Assembly: GCF_006715305.1 (NCBI RefSeq)
Contig: NZ_VFMY01000001.1
Coordinates: forward strand, 4,154,001-4,218,000
Length of the DNA: 64,000 nt
Source of the DNA: Arthrobacter sp. SLBN-100
GTDB taxonomy: Bacteria; Actinomycetota; Actinomycetes; Actinomycetales; Micrococcaceae
Reading direction: 5' to 3'
Shown: positions 16,863-25,363 of the stretch, in pieces
Position numbering within the stretch: the first letter of the stretch is position 1
Layout: every line of letters starts with the position of its first letter
Notes under the pieces: model-generated
Database searches by the model: none
What the model saw: the letters and a program-made list of their open reading frames with translations, nothing else
Told to the model about the DNA's origin: nothing
Made by a program: the position numbers and the translations under genes

Positions 16863-17779
16863 GTACCGTCAACGAAATCCCGCTCGCCGCCCAGGCCATG
16901 AAACGGCCGACGGCGGTCACCAGGCAGCTGCTCCGGCGTTCCTCCGCGGCGCGGCGGGAGCGCTCGGCCAAGGTGAAGATGGTGCTGGGAGGCTTCCTCA
17001 CCGCCGTCGTGGTCCTGCCCATCATCCTGGCGCAGGTCCTGCCGCTGCCCGACGTCGATGCCCAGGCCATCACCTCCCGCTTCCTGCCGCCGCTGAGCGG
17101 TGGCCACCTGTTCGGCACCGACCAGCTGGGCCGGGACATCCTCTCCCGCGTGCTGCACGGCGGCCAGGTGTCGCTGACCATCGGGGTGCTCGCCGTCGTC
17201 ATTTCCGGCATCGTGGGCGTGGTGCTCGGCGCGCTGGCCGGGTTCTTCGGCGGCTGGGTGGACGCGGTGGTCTCCCGCCTGATCGAGGCCCAGCTCTCGC
17301 TGCCCCTGCTGATGATGCTCCTGCTGGTGGTGGCGCTGTTCGGCCCCTCCGTCCCCGTGATCACGTTCGTCATCGCCATCGCCCAATGGCCGGAACCGGC
17401 CCGCCTCACCCGCTCGCTGGTGCTGGTGGAACGCGAAAAGCCCTACGTGCAGGCCGCGAAAGTCCTGGGCCTGCCGCAGATCACCACGCTGGTGAAGCAC
17501 ATCATCCCCAACGTCATCAACCAGGTCATTGTGGTGGTCCTGCTGCTCCTGGCCACGGCCGTGCTGATGGAAAGCGCGCTGAGCTTCCTCGGCGCCGGCC
17601 CGCAGCGGCCCTTCGCCACGTGGGGCCGGATCATCTCCGACGGGCAGGACTTCATCACCACCTCCTGGTGGATCGTCACCCTCCCCGGTGCCGTGATCGC
17701 CACCCTGGTGGTGGGGGTCAACCTGCTGGCCGACGGCCTGCGGGACCGCGTGCGCCGCCGGAAGGGAGCAACCGCATGA
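16859..17779 (+). CDS. ABC importer permease, DppC/OppC type
   Basis: A 306-residue permease of the DppC class. A cytoplasmic N-terminus rich in Arg precedes TM1 at about 38-60. The class marker HLFGTDQLGRDILSRVLHGG is present (GTDQLGRDILSRV). The coupling loop AAKVLGLPQITTLVKHIIPN and the ending ESALSFLGAGPQRPFATWG are also typical. ATGA overlaps join it to the genes on both sides, so translation is coupled. Confidence 0.87.
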   Translation: MSTVNEIPLAAQAMKRPTAVTRQLLRRSSAARRERSAKVKMVLGGFLTAVVVLPIILAQVLPLPDVDAQAITSRFLPPLSGGHLFGTDQLGRDILSRVLHGGQVSLTIGVLAVVISGIVGVVLGALAGFFGGWVDAVVSRLIEAQLSLPLLMMLLLVVALFGPSVPVITFVIAIAQWPEPARLTRSLVLVEREKPYVQAAKVLGLPQITTLVKHIIPNVINQVIVVVLLLLATAVLMESALSFLGAGPQRPFATWGRIISDGQDFITTSWWIVTLPGAVIATLVVGVNLLADGLRDRVRRRKGATA

Positions 17780-18624
17780 GCGTGCTGGAGGTCAGGGACC
17801 TTTCCGTTGAACTGATGACCACCGCCGGCGTGATCCGCGCCGTGGACGGCATCTCCTTCTCCATCGACGCCGGGCAGACCGTCACCATCATCGGTGAGTC
17901 AGGTTCCGGCAAGAGTACGACGGCGATGGGCCTCCTGAGGCTCCTGCCGGACGACCTCGCCGTCATCTCCGGCCACGCCGTGCTGGACGGGGTGGACGTG
18001 GTGACCGAGCCGAAGAAGTTCGCGAAGCTGCGCGGCCGGTCCGTGGCGCTTATCCCGCAGGACGCCATGACGGCGCTGTCCCCGGTGCACACCATCGGCA
18101 AGCAGTTGGGGCAGGCGATCCTGCGGAAAGGCCCCGCGTCCAAGGCCGACCTGAACCGCCGCTCCGTGGAGCTGCTGGGGCAGGTGCGCATCCCGCAACC
18201 GGAGGCTCAGCTGAAGAAGTACCCGCACCAGCTCTCCGGCGGCATGCTCCAGCGCGTCCTCATTGCCATGGCGCTCGCCGTCGACCCCGTGCTGCTGGTG
18301 GCCGACGAACCCACCAGTGCCCTGGACGTCACCGTGCAGGCCGGCATCCTGGACCTGTTGATGGAACTGCAGGAACGGACGCACGTGGCCATCCTGATGA
18401 TCACGCACGATTTGGGCGTGGCCCGGCTGGTCTCTGACCGGATCCACGTGATGAAGGATGGCAGGTTCGTGGAAAGCGGCGAGGTGGAGCAGATCGTGGA
18501 GCACCCGCAGACCGAATACACCAAAAAACTCCTGGCCGCGGTGCCCAAACTGGGCCACTGGGACGGCGAACCGCACCCCGGGGTTGAGTCAAGCCCCGCA
18601 AGCCTGGATGGAGCACGATCATGA
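17776..18624 (+). CDS. ABC importer ATPase, DppD/OppD type
   Basis: A 282-residue ATPase with Walker A GESGSGKST, signature LSGGMLQRV, Walker B LLVADEPTSALDV and H-loop ITHDLG. It pairs with the next ATPase to drive import. It is shorter than the usual 325 residues of DppD proteins and lacks the Cys-rich C-terminal oligopeptide extension, which carries the iron-sulfur cluster in several peptide importers. This fits a non-peptide substrate but does not prove it. Confidence 0.85.
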   Translation: MSVLEVRDLSVELMTTAGVIRAVDGISFSIDAGQTVTIIGESGSGKSTTAMGLLRLLPDDLAVISGHAVLDGVDVVTEPKKFAKLRGRSVALIPQDAMTALSPVHTIGKQLGQAILRKGPASKADLNRRSVELLGQVRIPQPEAQLKKYPHQLSGGMLQRVLIAMALAVDPVLLVADEPTSALDVTVQAGILDLLMELQERTHVAILMITHDLGVARLVSDRIHVMKDGRFVESGEVEQIVEHPQTEYTKKLLAAVPKLGHWDGEPHPGVESSPASLDGARS

Positions 18625-19514
18625 GTTCCCAGTTGAATACGCCTGCGGCTGCCGGGACGGACCTGGTGCTGTCGGTTCGGAACCTCACGGTGGACTACGC
18701 CGTGCACCGCACCAGCTTCCGGGCCGTCGAGGATGTCAGCTTCGACGTTCCACGCGGCAGCACCGTGGCCATCGTGGGGGAGTCCGGCTGCGGCAAGTCC
18801 ACCATCGCCAAGGCGATCGTCCGCCTGCTCACGCCCACTTCGGGGGAGATCCTGGTCAACGGCCAGGACATCGCGCGGATGCCGGCACGGCAGCTGCGGC
18901 CGCTCCGGGCCAAGGTGCAGATGGTCTTCCAGGATCCCTACGGGTCGCTGGACCCGCACCTGACGGCCGAGGACATCGTGGCCGAGCCGCTGACCCTGCG
19001 CGGAATCCGGTCCGGCAAGGAACGCCGGGCGGAAGCGGCCAAGCTCATCGACCAGGTGGGATTGCCCGCGTCCGCCTTGGGCCGGCGGCCGGCCGAGTTT
19101 TCCGGCGGGCAGCGGCAGCGCATCGGCATCGCCCGGGCCCTGGCCTCAAAGCCGGAACTGCTGGTGTGTGATGAGGCCACCAGCGCGCTGGACGTTTCGG
19201 TCCAGGCGCAGGTGCTGGAACTCCTCGCGGACATCCAGCGGGACAGCGGGCTCACGTACCTGATGATCAGCCACAACCTGGGCGTGGTGCGGGAAAGCAG
19301 CAGCCATGTGCTGGTGATGTCCAAGGGGAAGATCGTGGAGCAGGGGCCCACCGAACAGGTCCTCACCCGCCCGCAGGATCCCTACACGCGGGCGCTGCGG
19401 GCAGCGGCTTTGGATCCGCTGACCATGACGGGACGCAAGCCCCGTGAAGTGGTATCAAGGCTGAACAAGGTAGCGCTGCAGGGCGAACCCGTACTGATGG
19501 AGGAAGCAAGCTGA
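18621..19514 (+). CDS. ABC importer ATPase, DppF/OppF type
   Basis: A 297-residue ATPase with Walker A GESGCGKST, signature FSGGQRQRIGIARAL and Walker B LLVCDEATSALDV, where Ala replaces the common Pro. The H-loop is ISHNLG. It completes the five-gene importer. Its stop overlaps the start of the aldo/keto reductase gene by one base, so the reductase belongs to the same transcript. Confidence 0.87.
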   Translation: MSSQLNTPAAAGTDLVLSVRNLTVDYAVHRTSFRAVEDVSFDVPRGSTVAIVGESGCGKSTIAKAIVRLLTPTSGEILVNGQDIARMPARQLRPLRAKVQMVFQDPYGSLDPHLTAEDIVAEPLTLRGIRSGKERRAEAAKLIDQVGLPASALGRRPAEFSGGQRQRIGIARALASKPELLVCDEATSALDVSVQAQVLELLADIQRDSGLTYLMISHNLGVVRESSSHVLVMSKGKIVEQGPTEQVLTRPQDPYTRALRAAALDPLTMTGRKPREVVSRLNKVALQGEPVLMEEAS

Positions 19515-20491
19515 TGCAGGGAACCACGGTGGCAGGCCTGGAGCTTCCCATCTCTCAACTGGCGCTGGGTACCATGACCTTCGGCGACACCGCATCGGAG
19601 GAGGTGGCGGCGGGCATGCTGGCCGCCGCGCTCGAGGCCGGGATTACGGTGGTGGATACCGCCAACGGCTACGCGGGCGGAGCCAGCGAGGAAATCCTGG
19701 CGAAGCTCCTCCCGGCGCACCGGGACGCCGTCGTGCTGGCTTCCAAAGCCGGGATGCCGCACCCGGACGCGGGGGACAACTCGCCGCTGTCAGCCGAGGG
19801 GATCCGCCGCTCCGTCGATGGCAGCCTCCGCCGGCTCGCCACGGACCGGCTGGACCTTTTCTACCTCCACCAGCCGGACCGGAAGGCGCCGCTGGAAGAA
19901 ACGCTCGACGCCGTCGGGCAGCTGATCCGCGACGGCAAGGTGGGCGCGTGGGGCGTGTCCAACTTCGCCGCCTGGCAGATCAGCGAGCTGAACACCGCCG
20001 CCGACGCCGCCGGGGTGCCGCGGCCGGTGGTGGCCCAGCAGCTGTACAACCTGCTGGCCACGCGCATCGAGGACGAGTACCTGGAGTTCGCCCAACACAG
20101 CGGGCTGCTGACCATGGTCTACAACCCGCTGGGCGGCGGACTCCTCACCGGCAAGCACTCGTTCACGGAGTCGCCCGCCGAAGGCCGGTTCGGCACCTCG
20201 CGGCTGGCCGAGATGTACAAGCAGCGGTACTGGGACCCCCGGCTTTTTGACGCCGTGCGCCAGCTCGCCGAGATCGCGGACGGCGCAGGCCTGCCGCTGC
20301 CGGAGCTGTCCTTCCGCTGGCTGCTGAGCAAGCCCGGCGTGGGCTCCGTCCTGCTGGGCGGCTCCAAGCTGGAACAGCTGCAGGCGAACATCGCCGCGGC
20401 CGCGAAGGGCCCGCTGCCGGAGGACGTGGTGGCGGCGTGCGATGCCGTGGCCGCAGAAATCCGCGGGCCCATGCCCAAGTACAACCGCTGA
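19514..20491 (+). CDS. aldo/keto reductase
   Basis: A 325-residue NADPH-type oxidoreductase with a TIM-barrel fold. The catalytic set is visible: Asp and Tyr in VVDTANGY, Lys in VLASKAG and His in FYLHQPD. The C-terminus has SVLLGGSKLEQL, which forms the cofactor-binding end. In this cluster it could oxidise or reduce a sugar or sugar acid before phosphorylation. Its start overlaps the transporter ATPase stop, which ties its expression to uptake. The exact substrate is unknown. Confidence 0.85.
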   Translation: MQGTTVAGLELPISQLALGTMTFGDTASEEVAAGMLAAALEAGITVVDTANGYAGGASEEILAKLLPAHRDAVVLASKAGMPHPDAGDNSPLSAEGIRRSVDGSLRRLATDRLDLFYLHQPDRKAPLEETLDAVGQLIRDGKVGAWGVSNFAAWQISELNTAADAAGVPRPVVAQQLYNLLATRIEDEYLEFAQHSGLLTMVYNPLGGGLLTGKHSFTESPAEGRFGTSRLAEMYKQRYWDPRLFDAVRQLAEIADGAGLPLPELSFRWLLSKPGVGSVLLGGSKLEQLQANIAAAAKGPLPEDVVAACDAVAAEIRGPMPKYNR

Positions 20492-20563
20492 CCTTTGCCT
20501 GCCTTTACTGCCCGGCTGAACTTTCGTTACCAACTCTCGTTACCGACTGAAGAGGAAACTGCC

Positions 20564-21328
20564 ATGACTGCCGCATCGTTCGCAGCCAAAGCCCGAGCCA
20601 ATGAGCCCGTCATCGGATACTGGGTGGTGCTGGACTCGCCGGTGTCCACCGAGCGGGTGGCGCGGCTGGGCTATGACTACGTGGCGCTGGATGCCCAGCA
20701 CGGGCTGATGGGGTACTCCGGGTGGCTGCACGGCCTGATGGCAATTGACGCCGCCGGGGCTGCGGGGATTGTCCGGGTTCCGTCCAACAACGCGGCGTTC
20801 ATCGGGCAGGCGCTCGACGCCGGGGCCGCCGGGGTGATCGTGCCGCTGGTCAACAACGCCGAGGAAGCTGCCGCCGCCGTCCGGGCCGTGCGCTATCCGC
20901 CGCACGGAATGCGGTCCTACGGCCCCATGCGGTCGGCGCTACGGATCGGACCCGTACCCGCCGAGGCCGACGCGACCGTGCTGTGCCTGGCCATGATTGA
21001 AACACCCGAAGGTCTGGAAAACGTCAAGGAGATCTGCGCGGTACCGGGGATCGACGGCGTGTATATCGGCCCGTCCGACCTGTGCCTGGCGGTGGGCGGC
21101 AAGTTCCCGAACGATCCCGACGTGGCCGAGGAGTTCAACGCAGCCCTGGTGACCATCCGCGAGGCAGCACAGGACGCCGGCGTCATCGCCGCCATCCATA
21201 CGGCGAGCGGCGAGATTGCCGCCCAGCGGATCTCGGAGGGCTTCACGTTCGTCACCGTGGCCTCAGACCTCACGCACCTGGAGATCGCGGCCGCGAACCA
21301 TCTGGCCACTGCCCGCTCCGGTGGTTGA
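20564..21328 (+). CDS. HpcH/HpaI-family aldolase
   Basis: A 254-residue class II pyruvate-type aldolase. Conserved segments are DYVALDAQHGLMGY (His base), IVRVPSNNAAFIGQALDAGA, then a metal-ligand Glu in MIETPEGLENV and Asp in YIGPSDLCLA. Family members split 2-keto-3-deoxy sugar acids into pyruvate and an aldehyde. The start at 20564 has GAGGA upstream; the frame is open for 69 more bases. Its stop codon lies within a dispersed repeat, and its last residues (SGG) are encoded by it. It closes the acid-sugar operon. Confidence 0.85.
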   Translation: MTAASFAAKARANEPVIGYWVVLDSPVSTERVARLGYDYVALDAQHGLMGYSGWLHGLMAIDAAGAAGIVRVPSNNAAFIGQALDAGAAGVIVPLVNNAEEAAAAVRAVRYPPHGMRSYGPMRSALRIGPVPAEADATVLCLAMIETPEGLENVKEICAVPGIDGVYIGPSDLCLAVGGKFPNDPDVAEEFNAALVTIREAAQDAGVIAAIHTASGEIAAQRISEGFTFVTVASDLTHLEIAAANHLATARSGG

Positions 21329-21437
21329 GCCTGCCGAAACCCGCTCTGGTGGTTGAGCCTGTCGAAACCCGCAACCCGCCCCGGTGGTTGAGCCTGTCGA
21401 AACCCGCAACCGAGGTTCCGACAGGCTCAACCGCCGG
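21317..21437. repeat. four copies of the GGTTGAGCC/GTCGAAACC repeat, forming a hairpin
   Basis: Three copies in one direction (from about 21319, 21347 and 21381) and one inverted copy (to 21436) follow the aldolase gene. The last direct copy and the inverted copy can pair over more than 20 bases, with CCGGTGGTTGAGCC pairing with GGCTCAACCGCCGG. The hairpin could stop or protect the transcripts of the acid-sugar operon and of the convergent gene at 21449. Confidence 0.75.
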
Positions 21438-21448
21438 CTGCCGCCACG

Positions 21449-21856
21449 TCAAAGGCCGCAGAAGTCCGACGTGTCCCTGCGAATCACGTCGTTGGTGACG
21501 ACCGACAAGGAGTTCATGCGGCAGGTCTCGCCATTCTCGGTTAACGTGTTGTGGCTACTAAACTTTGACACCTTTTCGTTCGCTATCTCGTGCGTTTTCC
21601 AGTCGGACGAGTACTGGTTGGAGCCATTGTCCAAAGTCTGCTGCTCGCGGTTGTTGATCACGTAGTGGTTTTCGCCATGCTGTTGAGTCACGGTGCGGTA
21701 GTCAAATGACCCGTAAGGGCTGCTGTATTTGGTGCGTTCCACATAAGCGCCGTTGCTGCCCGGGTCGGACGGCGGCGCCGCCTGGGCGGGCGCGGCAGTG
21801 AGGGCGAGGGCCAGGCCAGCGCCAGAGGCGACGACCAATCGGGCCAAACGGTTCAT
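21449..21856 (-). CDS. small secreted protein
   Basis: A 135-residue protein with a Sec signal peptide: MNRLARLVVASGAG, a hydrophobic core and a likely cut after PAQAA near residue 27. The mature part is polar and rich in Asn, Ser and Tyr, with two Cys near the C-terminus that could form a disulfide. I do not recognise a family. The GC content is lower than that of its neighbours (many AAC/ACA/TAC codons), which hints at different selection or transfer. It converges on the repeat cluster. Confidence 0.65.
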   Translation of the reverse strand: MNRLARLVVASGAGLALALTAAPAQAAPPSDPGSNGAYVERTKYSSPYGSFDYRTVTQQHGENHYVINNREQQTLDNGSNQYSSDWKTHEIANEKVSKFSSHNTLTENGETCRMNSLSVVTNDVIRRDTSDFCGL

Positions 21857-22152
21857 CGTGGGGGTCCTTCCGCTTCTTGGTCGGGCTCCCCAGCACGCAG
21901 TGAATAAATCATAACGATTGCGTAAATCGCCGTCAACGCGTTAGCCGTTGCTGCCGCCGCTGCTCAAACGCGCGCGCCGAATTCGAACGGGTTCCGCCAG
22001 GACATCCACGGACGTCAGCGGTGGTGGCTGCCTTCATGGGCATCGCGCACCCCTTGACAGCCGGTCCAGCGCTGAGCATTATCAAGGTGCCGGCGCGCCT
22101 CGCTGTCTATCGCAGGCCGACAAGTGGTCCGGCTACTTGAAGGGGGTGCCGG

Positions 22153-23127
22153 GTGCAGCCAGCCCTCCCTCCTCTTAGAGCCTTCCGCATTTTGGCCGCA
22201 ACCGCTGCGGCCCTCCTGGCGGTCTCTGCCGCAGGTTGCACCAGCCCTCCGGAGGTCCGGATCGCTGCTGTGGGTGACATGAACGACTACAAGAACTATT
22301 CGCCTGATAGCCCGTCCGGCAGGAACGGTGCTGCGATCACCCAGCTCGTGGAGAACGATGAGATTGACGCGTTCCTGGGGCTCGGGGACTTCCAGTACTC
22401 CACGGCGTACTGCGAAGACTACGTGCAGTACTGGGATCAGCTGTGGGGTGGCACGAAACCAAAGTTGTACTGGGTGTCCGCCCCAAACCACGACTGGGAA
22501 CCCGGCCGCAACGAAGACCTCGACAACTTCATGAATGGCCAGTGCCCCGGGTCTACAGCAAAGGCTGCGATCAACCAGGAGCGGGGATTCATCAGGAACG
22601 GGAAACCCTACTCGAAGGACTTTGGGGACTGGCACTTTGCCTTCCTGTCGTCCGCGCTCTGGCGGTACAACCCTGCAGAGGCCCAGAATCTAACGGCGTG
22701 GCTGGACAACGACCTGGCTGCTGCCAAGGCGGCGGGTAAGCATCTGGCAGTGGTGTACCACGAGCCGTACTTCACATCGAACACGGACGAACATGAGCGG
22801 GCTGCCGATCACAAACCCTGGATCGACGTGATGTGGAAGCACCGGGTCCGGCTGACCCTGTCTGGATCGCAGCACAACTACGAACGGTCCTGTCCGGTGA
22901 ACAACGATGATGAGTGCGTCAGTGACGGGATGACTGCGTTCCAGGTTTCCACTGGAGGTACGGCTCTCCGCTCCTTCCTCACCAGCCCGCCGTACATCGA
23001 GAAGCGGTTCAGTGACACGCACGGCTTCCTTCGGCTGACACTGCGGCACGACGGGTCTTTCGACTGGAACTTCGTTGCAACGTCAGGCTCGAGTACGGAC
23101 GAAGGCACGCGTTCGGCACCGCAGTAA
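22153..23127 (+). CDS. metallophosphoesterase lipoprotein
   Basis: A 324-residue exported protein with a lipobox SAAGC near residue 29. The calcineurin-like fold is seen through AAVGDMNDY, LGLGDFQY, APNHDWE, VVYHEPYF and a final GSQHNYER. The last motif is normally GHxHxYER; here the first His, a metal ligand in the family, is Ser. The enzyme may therefore bind only one metal or have changed activity. The closest familiar forms are acid-phosphatase-like surface phosphoesterases. The start is GTG with AAGGGGG upstream. Confidence 0.8.
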   Translation: MQPALPPLRAFRILAATAAALLAVSAAGCTSPPEVRIAAVGDMNDYKNYSPDSPSGRNGAAITQLVENDEIDAFLGLGDFQYSTAYCEDYVQYWDQLWGGTKPKLYWVSAPNHDWEPGRNEDLDNFMNGQCPGSTAKAAINQERGFIRNGKPYSKDFGDWHFAFLSSALWRYNPAEAQNLTAWLDNDLAAAKAAGKHLAVVYHEPYFTSNTDEHERAADHKPWIDVMWKHRVRLTLSGSQHNYERSCPVNNDDECVSDGMTAFQVSTGGTALRSFLTSPPYIEKRFSDTHGFLRLTLRHDGSFDWNFVATSGSSTDEGTRSAPQ

Positions 23128-23151
23128 AAGCCTGCGCCGCAGTCAACTGCC

Positions 23152-23190
23152 GACCTGCTGGCGGACTCGTCCAAAGTCGGCCTGCGGCCC
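23152..23190 (+). pseudogene. short DeoR-like C-terminal remnant
   Basis: Thirteen codons read DLLADSSKVGLRP, very like the ADSSKLGLRP segment of the DeoR genes at 10804 and 3317. No other DeoR sequence surrounds it. It could be a trace of a lost gene between the phosphoesterase and the SDR gene, or chance; the match is short. Confidence 0.35.
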
Positions 23191-23310
23191 GGCCCGCATT
23201 CCTGCACCGTTGGTTCGGCACTCATCTGCGGGTCTTTGGACTCTGCCCGGGCGGAGGGCTCGCCGGGCAAGATGGAGCCGGACGTTGTCGGGCCAGGGAA
23301 AGAAGGCATC

Positions 23311-24093
23311 ATGCCTCGCATATGTGTTGTCACAGGCGCTGCCTCGGGCATCGGCAAGGCGACAAAGGAGCTGCTCGAGCACCGGGGTGAACGCGTTATC
23401 GGAGCCGACATCCACGACGCCGACGTGCTGGTGGATCTTTCCACAACAGAAGGGCGCAGGGCCCTGGTCGAGGAGGCGGGCAGGCTCAGCGGCGGCTCGA
23501 TCGACGCGATTTACGCGATCGCTGGTGTGGCCGTCATGGCCCCCGCCACTGTAGCCGTGAATTTTTTCGGCAGCGTCGCCACGCTTGAAGGGCTCCGGCC
23601 CCTTCTGGCCGGGTCAGAGTCCCCGCGGGCCGTCCTCGTCTCATCGATGGCAGCCCTCATGGCAAGCGACGACGAACTCGTCGCCCTGCTTGCCGCCGGG
23701 GACGAGACGGCAGCCCTGGCCCGCGCCCAGGTCCTGGCCAAGGAGCCGACCACCACCGGCCAGCTCATTTACGCTTCGACCAAGCTGGCGCTCTCGCGGT
23801 GGGTCCGACGTCAAGCCGCCACAACAGCATGGGCCGGGGCCGGGATCCCGCTGAACGCAGTAGCGCCGGGCATCATCGTCACCCCCATGACAGCTGAGCT
23901 GATCTCCACTCCAGCACGGCGCAGAGCGCTGCTGGGAATCGTCCCGATGCCGCTGAACGGCATCGCCGAGCCTATCGTCGTCGCCCGCCTGCTGGCCTGG
24001 CTGAACAGTGAGGAGAACACGCACCTGTGCGGGCAGATCATCTACGTCGACGGCGGCAGCGACGCGGTCCTGCGGGGAGACTCCGTCTGGTGA
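23311..24093 (+). CDS. short-chain dehydrogenase, HsdA-like
   Basis: A 260-residue SDR. The NAD-binding motif is TGAASGIG, followed by ADIHDADVLVDLST, which matches the 3-alpha-hydroxysteroid dehydrogenase (HsdA) subgroup. The catalytic Ser is in VLVSSMA and the YxxxK in YASTK. A long insert between them (DELVALLAAGDETAALARAQ) is also typical of that subgroup. It ends with YVDGGSDAVLR. The natural substrate is probably a secondary alcohol; steroid use is only a family hint. Start 23311 has AGAAGG upstream. Confidence 0.82.
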   Translation: MPRICVVTGAASGIGKATKELLEHRGERVIGADIHDADVLVDLSTTEGRRALVEEAGRLSGGSIDAIYAIAGVAVMAPATVAVNFFGSVATLEGLRPLLAGSESPRAVLVSSMAALMASDDELVALLAAGDETAALARAQVLAKEPTTTGQLIYASTKLALSRWVRRQAATTAWAGAGIPLNAVAPGIIVTPMTAELISTPARRRALLGIVPMPLNGIAEPIVVARLLAWLNSEENTHLCGQIIYVDGGSDAVLRGDSVW

Positions 24094-24216
24094 GCACCGC
24101 ACCCGGCGCGTCGGCCCTCCCTCAACAGCGGACTTAAGTCCCTGTTCCGGATGAACCCTCAGGCGTAGCTTGAAAGTGGGTGCCGCAACGGCGGGGCCCG
24201 CACGCAAGGGGGCATC

Positions 24217-24921
24217 ATGACCAGAGCCAGGCTTTCGGCATTCGGCATTCTCGGGCTCTCCGGCCTGATCGTGCTCACAGGCTGTTTCGGCCCTCCCGCC
24301 CCAGCCCCCACGAGCAGCTCTGCCGCCCCGACCAGCGCGGCCACTTCCACCGCCACGGCGACCACGACGGCGAGCCCAACCACCACGACGGCGGGCCCCA
24401 CCGCGCCGAGCACGACGTCGGCCGCCCCTGCCTCCACAACGGCCGCCCCGCCGTCGTCCGAAGCCGCGAGCCCGCCGGCGACAGAGGAACCTACTGCCCC
24501 GGGGCTCCCGGAGCAGGTCGCCCCGCTGACCGTCTACTACGTCGCCATCGATGACAACGGGATCTCCGGACCCAGGATCGGCTGCGGCGACAGCCTGGTC
24601 GCCACCACCACGGCGCCGGTCCGCTTCACGGACCAGGTGGGCCCCAGCATCGGGACCTTGCTCGCGAACAAGAGCCGCGACGTGGGCCTTTCGGGGCTCG
24701 TGAACGTCCTGTACCAGTCGAACCTCACGTATGTGGGCGGGGAACTGAACGGCAGCACCATCACCATCTGGCTCACCGGGCAGTTCATGCTCGGAGGTGT
24801 CTGCGACATCCCGCGCGCGAAGGCGCAGCTGGAGTACACCGCCATGGCCGCTGCCGGTGCCACAAGCGCCCAGGTGTTCGTCAACGGCCGCCCCATTGAC
24901 GAGGTACTCAGCCTTAAGTAG
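24217..24921 (+). CDS. GerMN-domain lipoprotein
   Basis: A 234-residue exported lipoprotein with lipobox VLTGC. Residues about 28-92 are a long linker of Ala, Ser, Thr and Pro, probably extended across the cell wall. Residues about 97-234 look like a GerMN domain: LTVYYVAIDDNG, GCGDSLV, then TLLANKS and a final FVNGRPIDEVL. GerMN domains are found in cell-wall-associated lipoproteins of actinobacteria (LpqB) and in germination proteins. The function is not known. Confidence 0.78.
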   Translation: MTRARLSAFGILGLSGLIVLTGCFGPPAPAPTSSSAAPTSAATSTATATTTASPTTTTAGPTAPSTTSAAPASTTAAPPSSEAASPPATEEPTAPGLPEQVAPLTVYYVAIDDNGISGPRIGCGDSLVATTTAPVRFTDQVGPSIGTLLANKSRDVGLSGLVNVLYQSNLTYVGGELNGSTITIWLTGQFMLGGVCDIPRAKAQLEYTAMAAAGATSAQVFVNGRPIDEVLSLK

Positions 24922-24969
24922 CGAACCCGAGGGAGCCGGCGGACTGGAAAGCGGCGCAAGGAGACCGTA

Positions 24970-25299
24970 ATGAACTGGGACCTGGGATTCGCAGGGTTGG
25001 GATTGCTCGCGGCCATGTCGCTGGGATTCGGCCTTGTTGCCCACCTGATCGTGGGCAAAGGGTTGACCCGATGGTTGTGGCTCTTCTCGGCAATCCTGTA
25101 TTTCTGCGCCGGGATCCTGGTTAGCGAAGTCTTTTTTGGCTGGGCGACCGAGCGGGAGTTGCAGCCGAACATTGACGGGTTGTCCTTCGACGAAGTGCAG
25201 CTGGTGACTCTCGCCGGCCTCGTTGCCGCCCTTGTGGCGCGGTACGTGGTCCGAAGGCGCGCGCGGACCGAGGGACGGGCGCAGAAACCCTCCGGCTGA
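24970..25299 (+). CDS. small three-helix membrane protein
   Basis: A 109-residue hydrophobic protein with three predicted membrane segments (about 7-28, 35-55 and 73-93) and a basic C-terminal tail RRRARTEGRAQ. No family is recognised. The ATG has AAGGAGACCGTA upstream, a strong site, so it is very likely made. It follows the GerMN lipoprotein by 48 bases and may be cotranscribed with it. Confidence 0.65.
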   Translation: MNWDLGFAGLGLLAAMSLGFGLVAHLIVGKGLTRWLWLFSAILYFCAGILVSEVFFGWATERELQPNIDGLSFDEVQLVTLAGLVAALVARYVVRRRARTEGRAQKPSG

Positions 25300-25363
25300 G
25301 GATGTGCGCCTGTTGGCAGGATCCTTGCATGGGTCCGCACCCGGTTTTTCTGAAGGGCACAGA

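Noticed and set aside
14654-17779. A 1041-codon plus-strand frame starting at 14654
   Set aside because: Only its last 306 codons (from 16859) are the real DppC-type gene. The earlier part is an out-of-frame shadow of the binding-protein and DppB genes.
21317-21437. Possible CRISPR-like array
   Set aside because: The repeats are the dispersed GGTTGAGCC element. Spacing is irregular, one copy is inverted, there are no unique spacers of even length and no cas genes.
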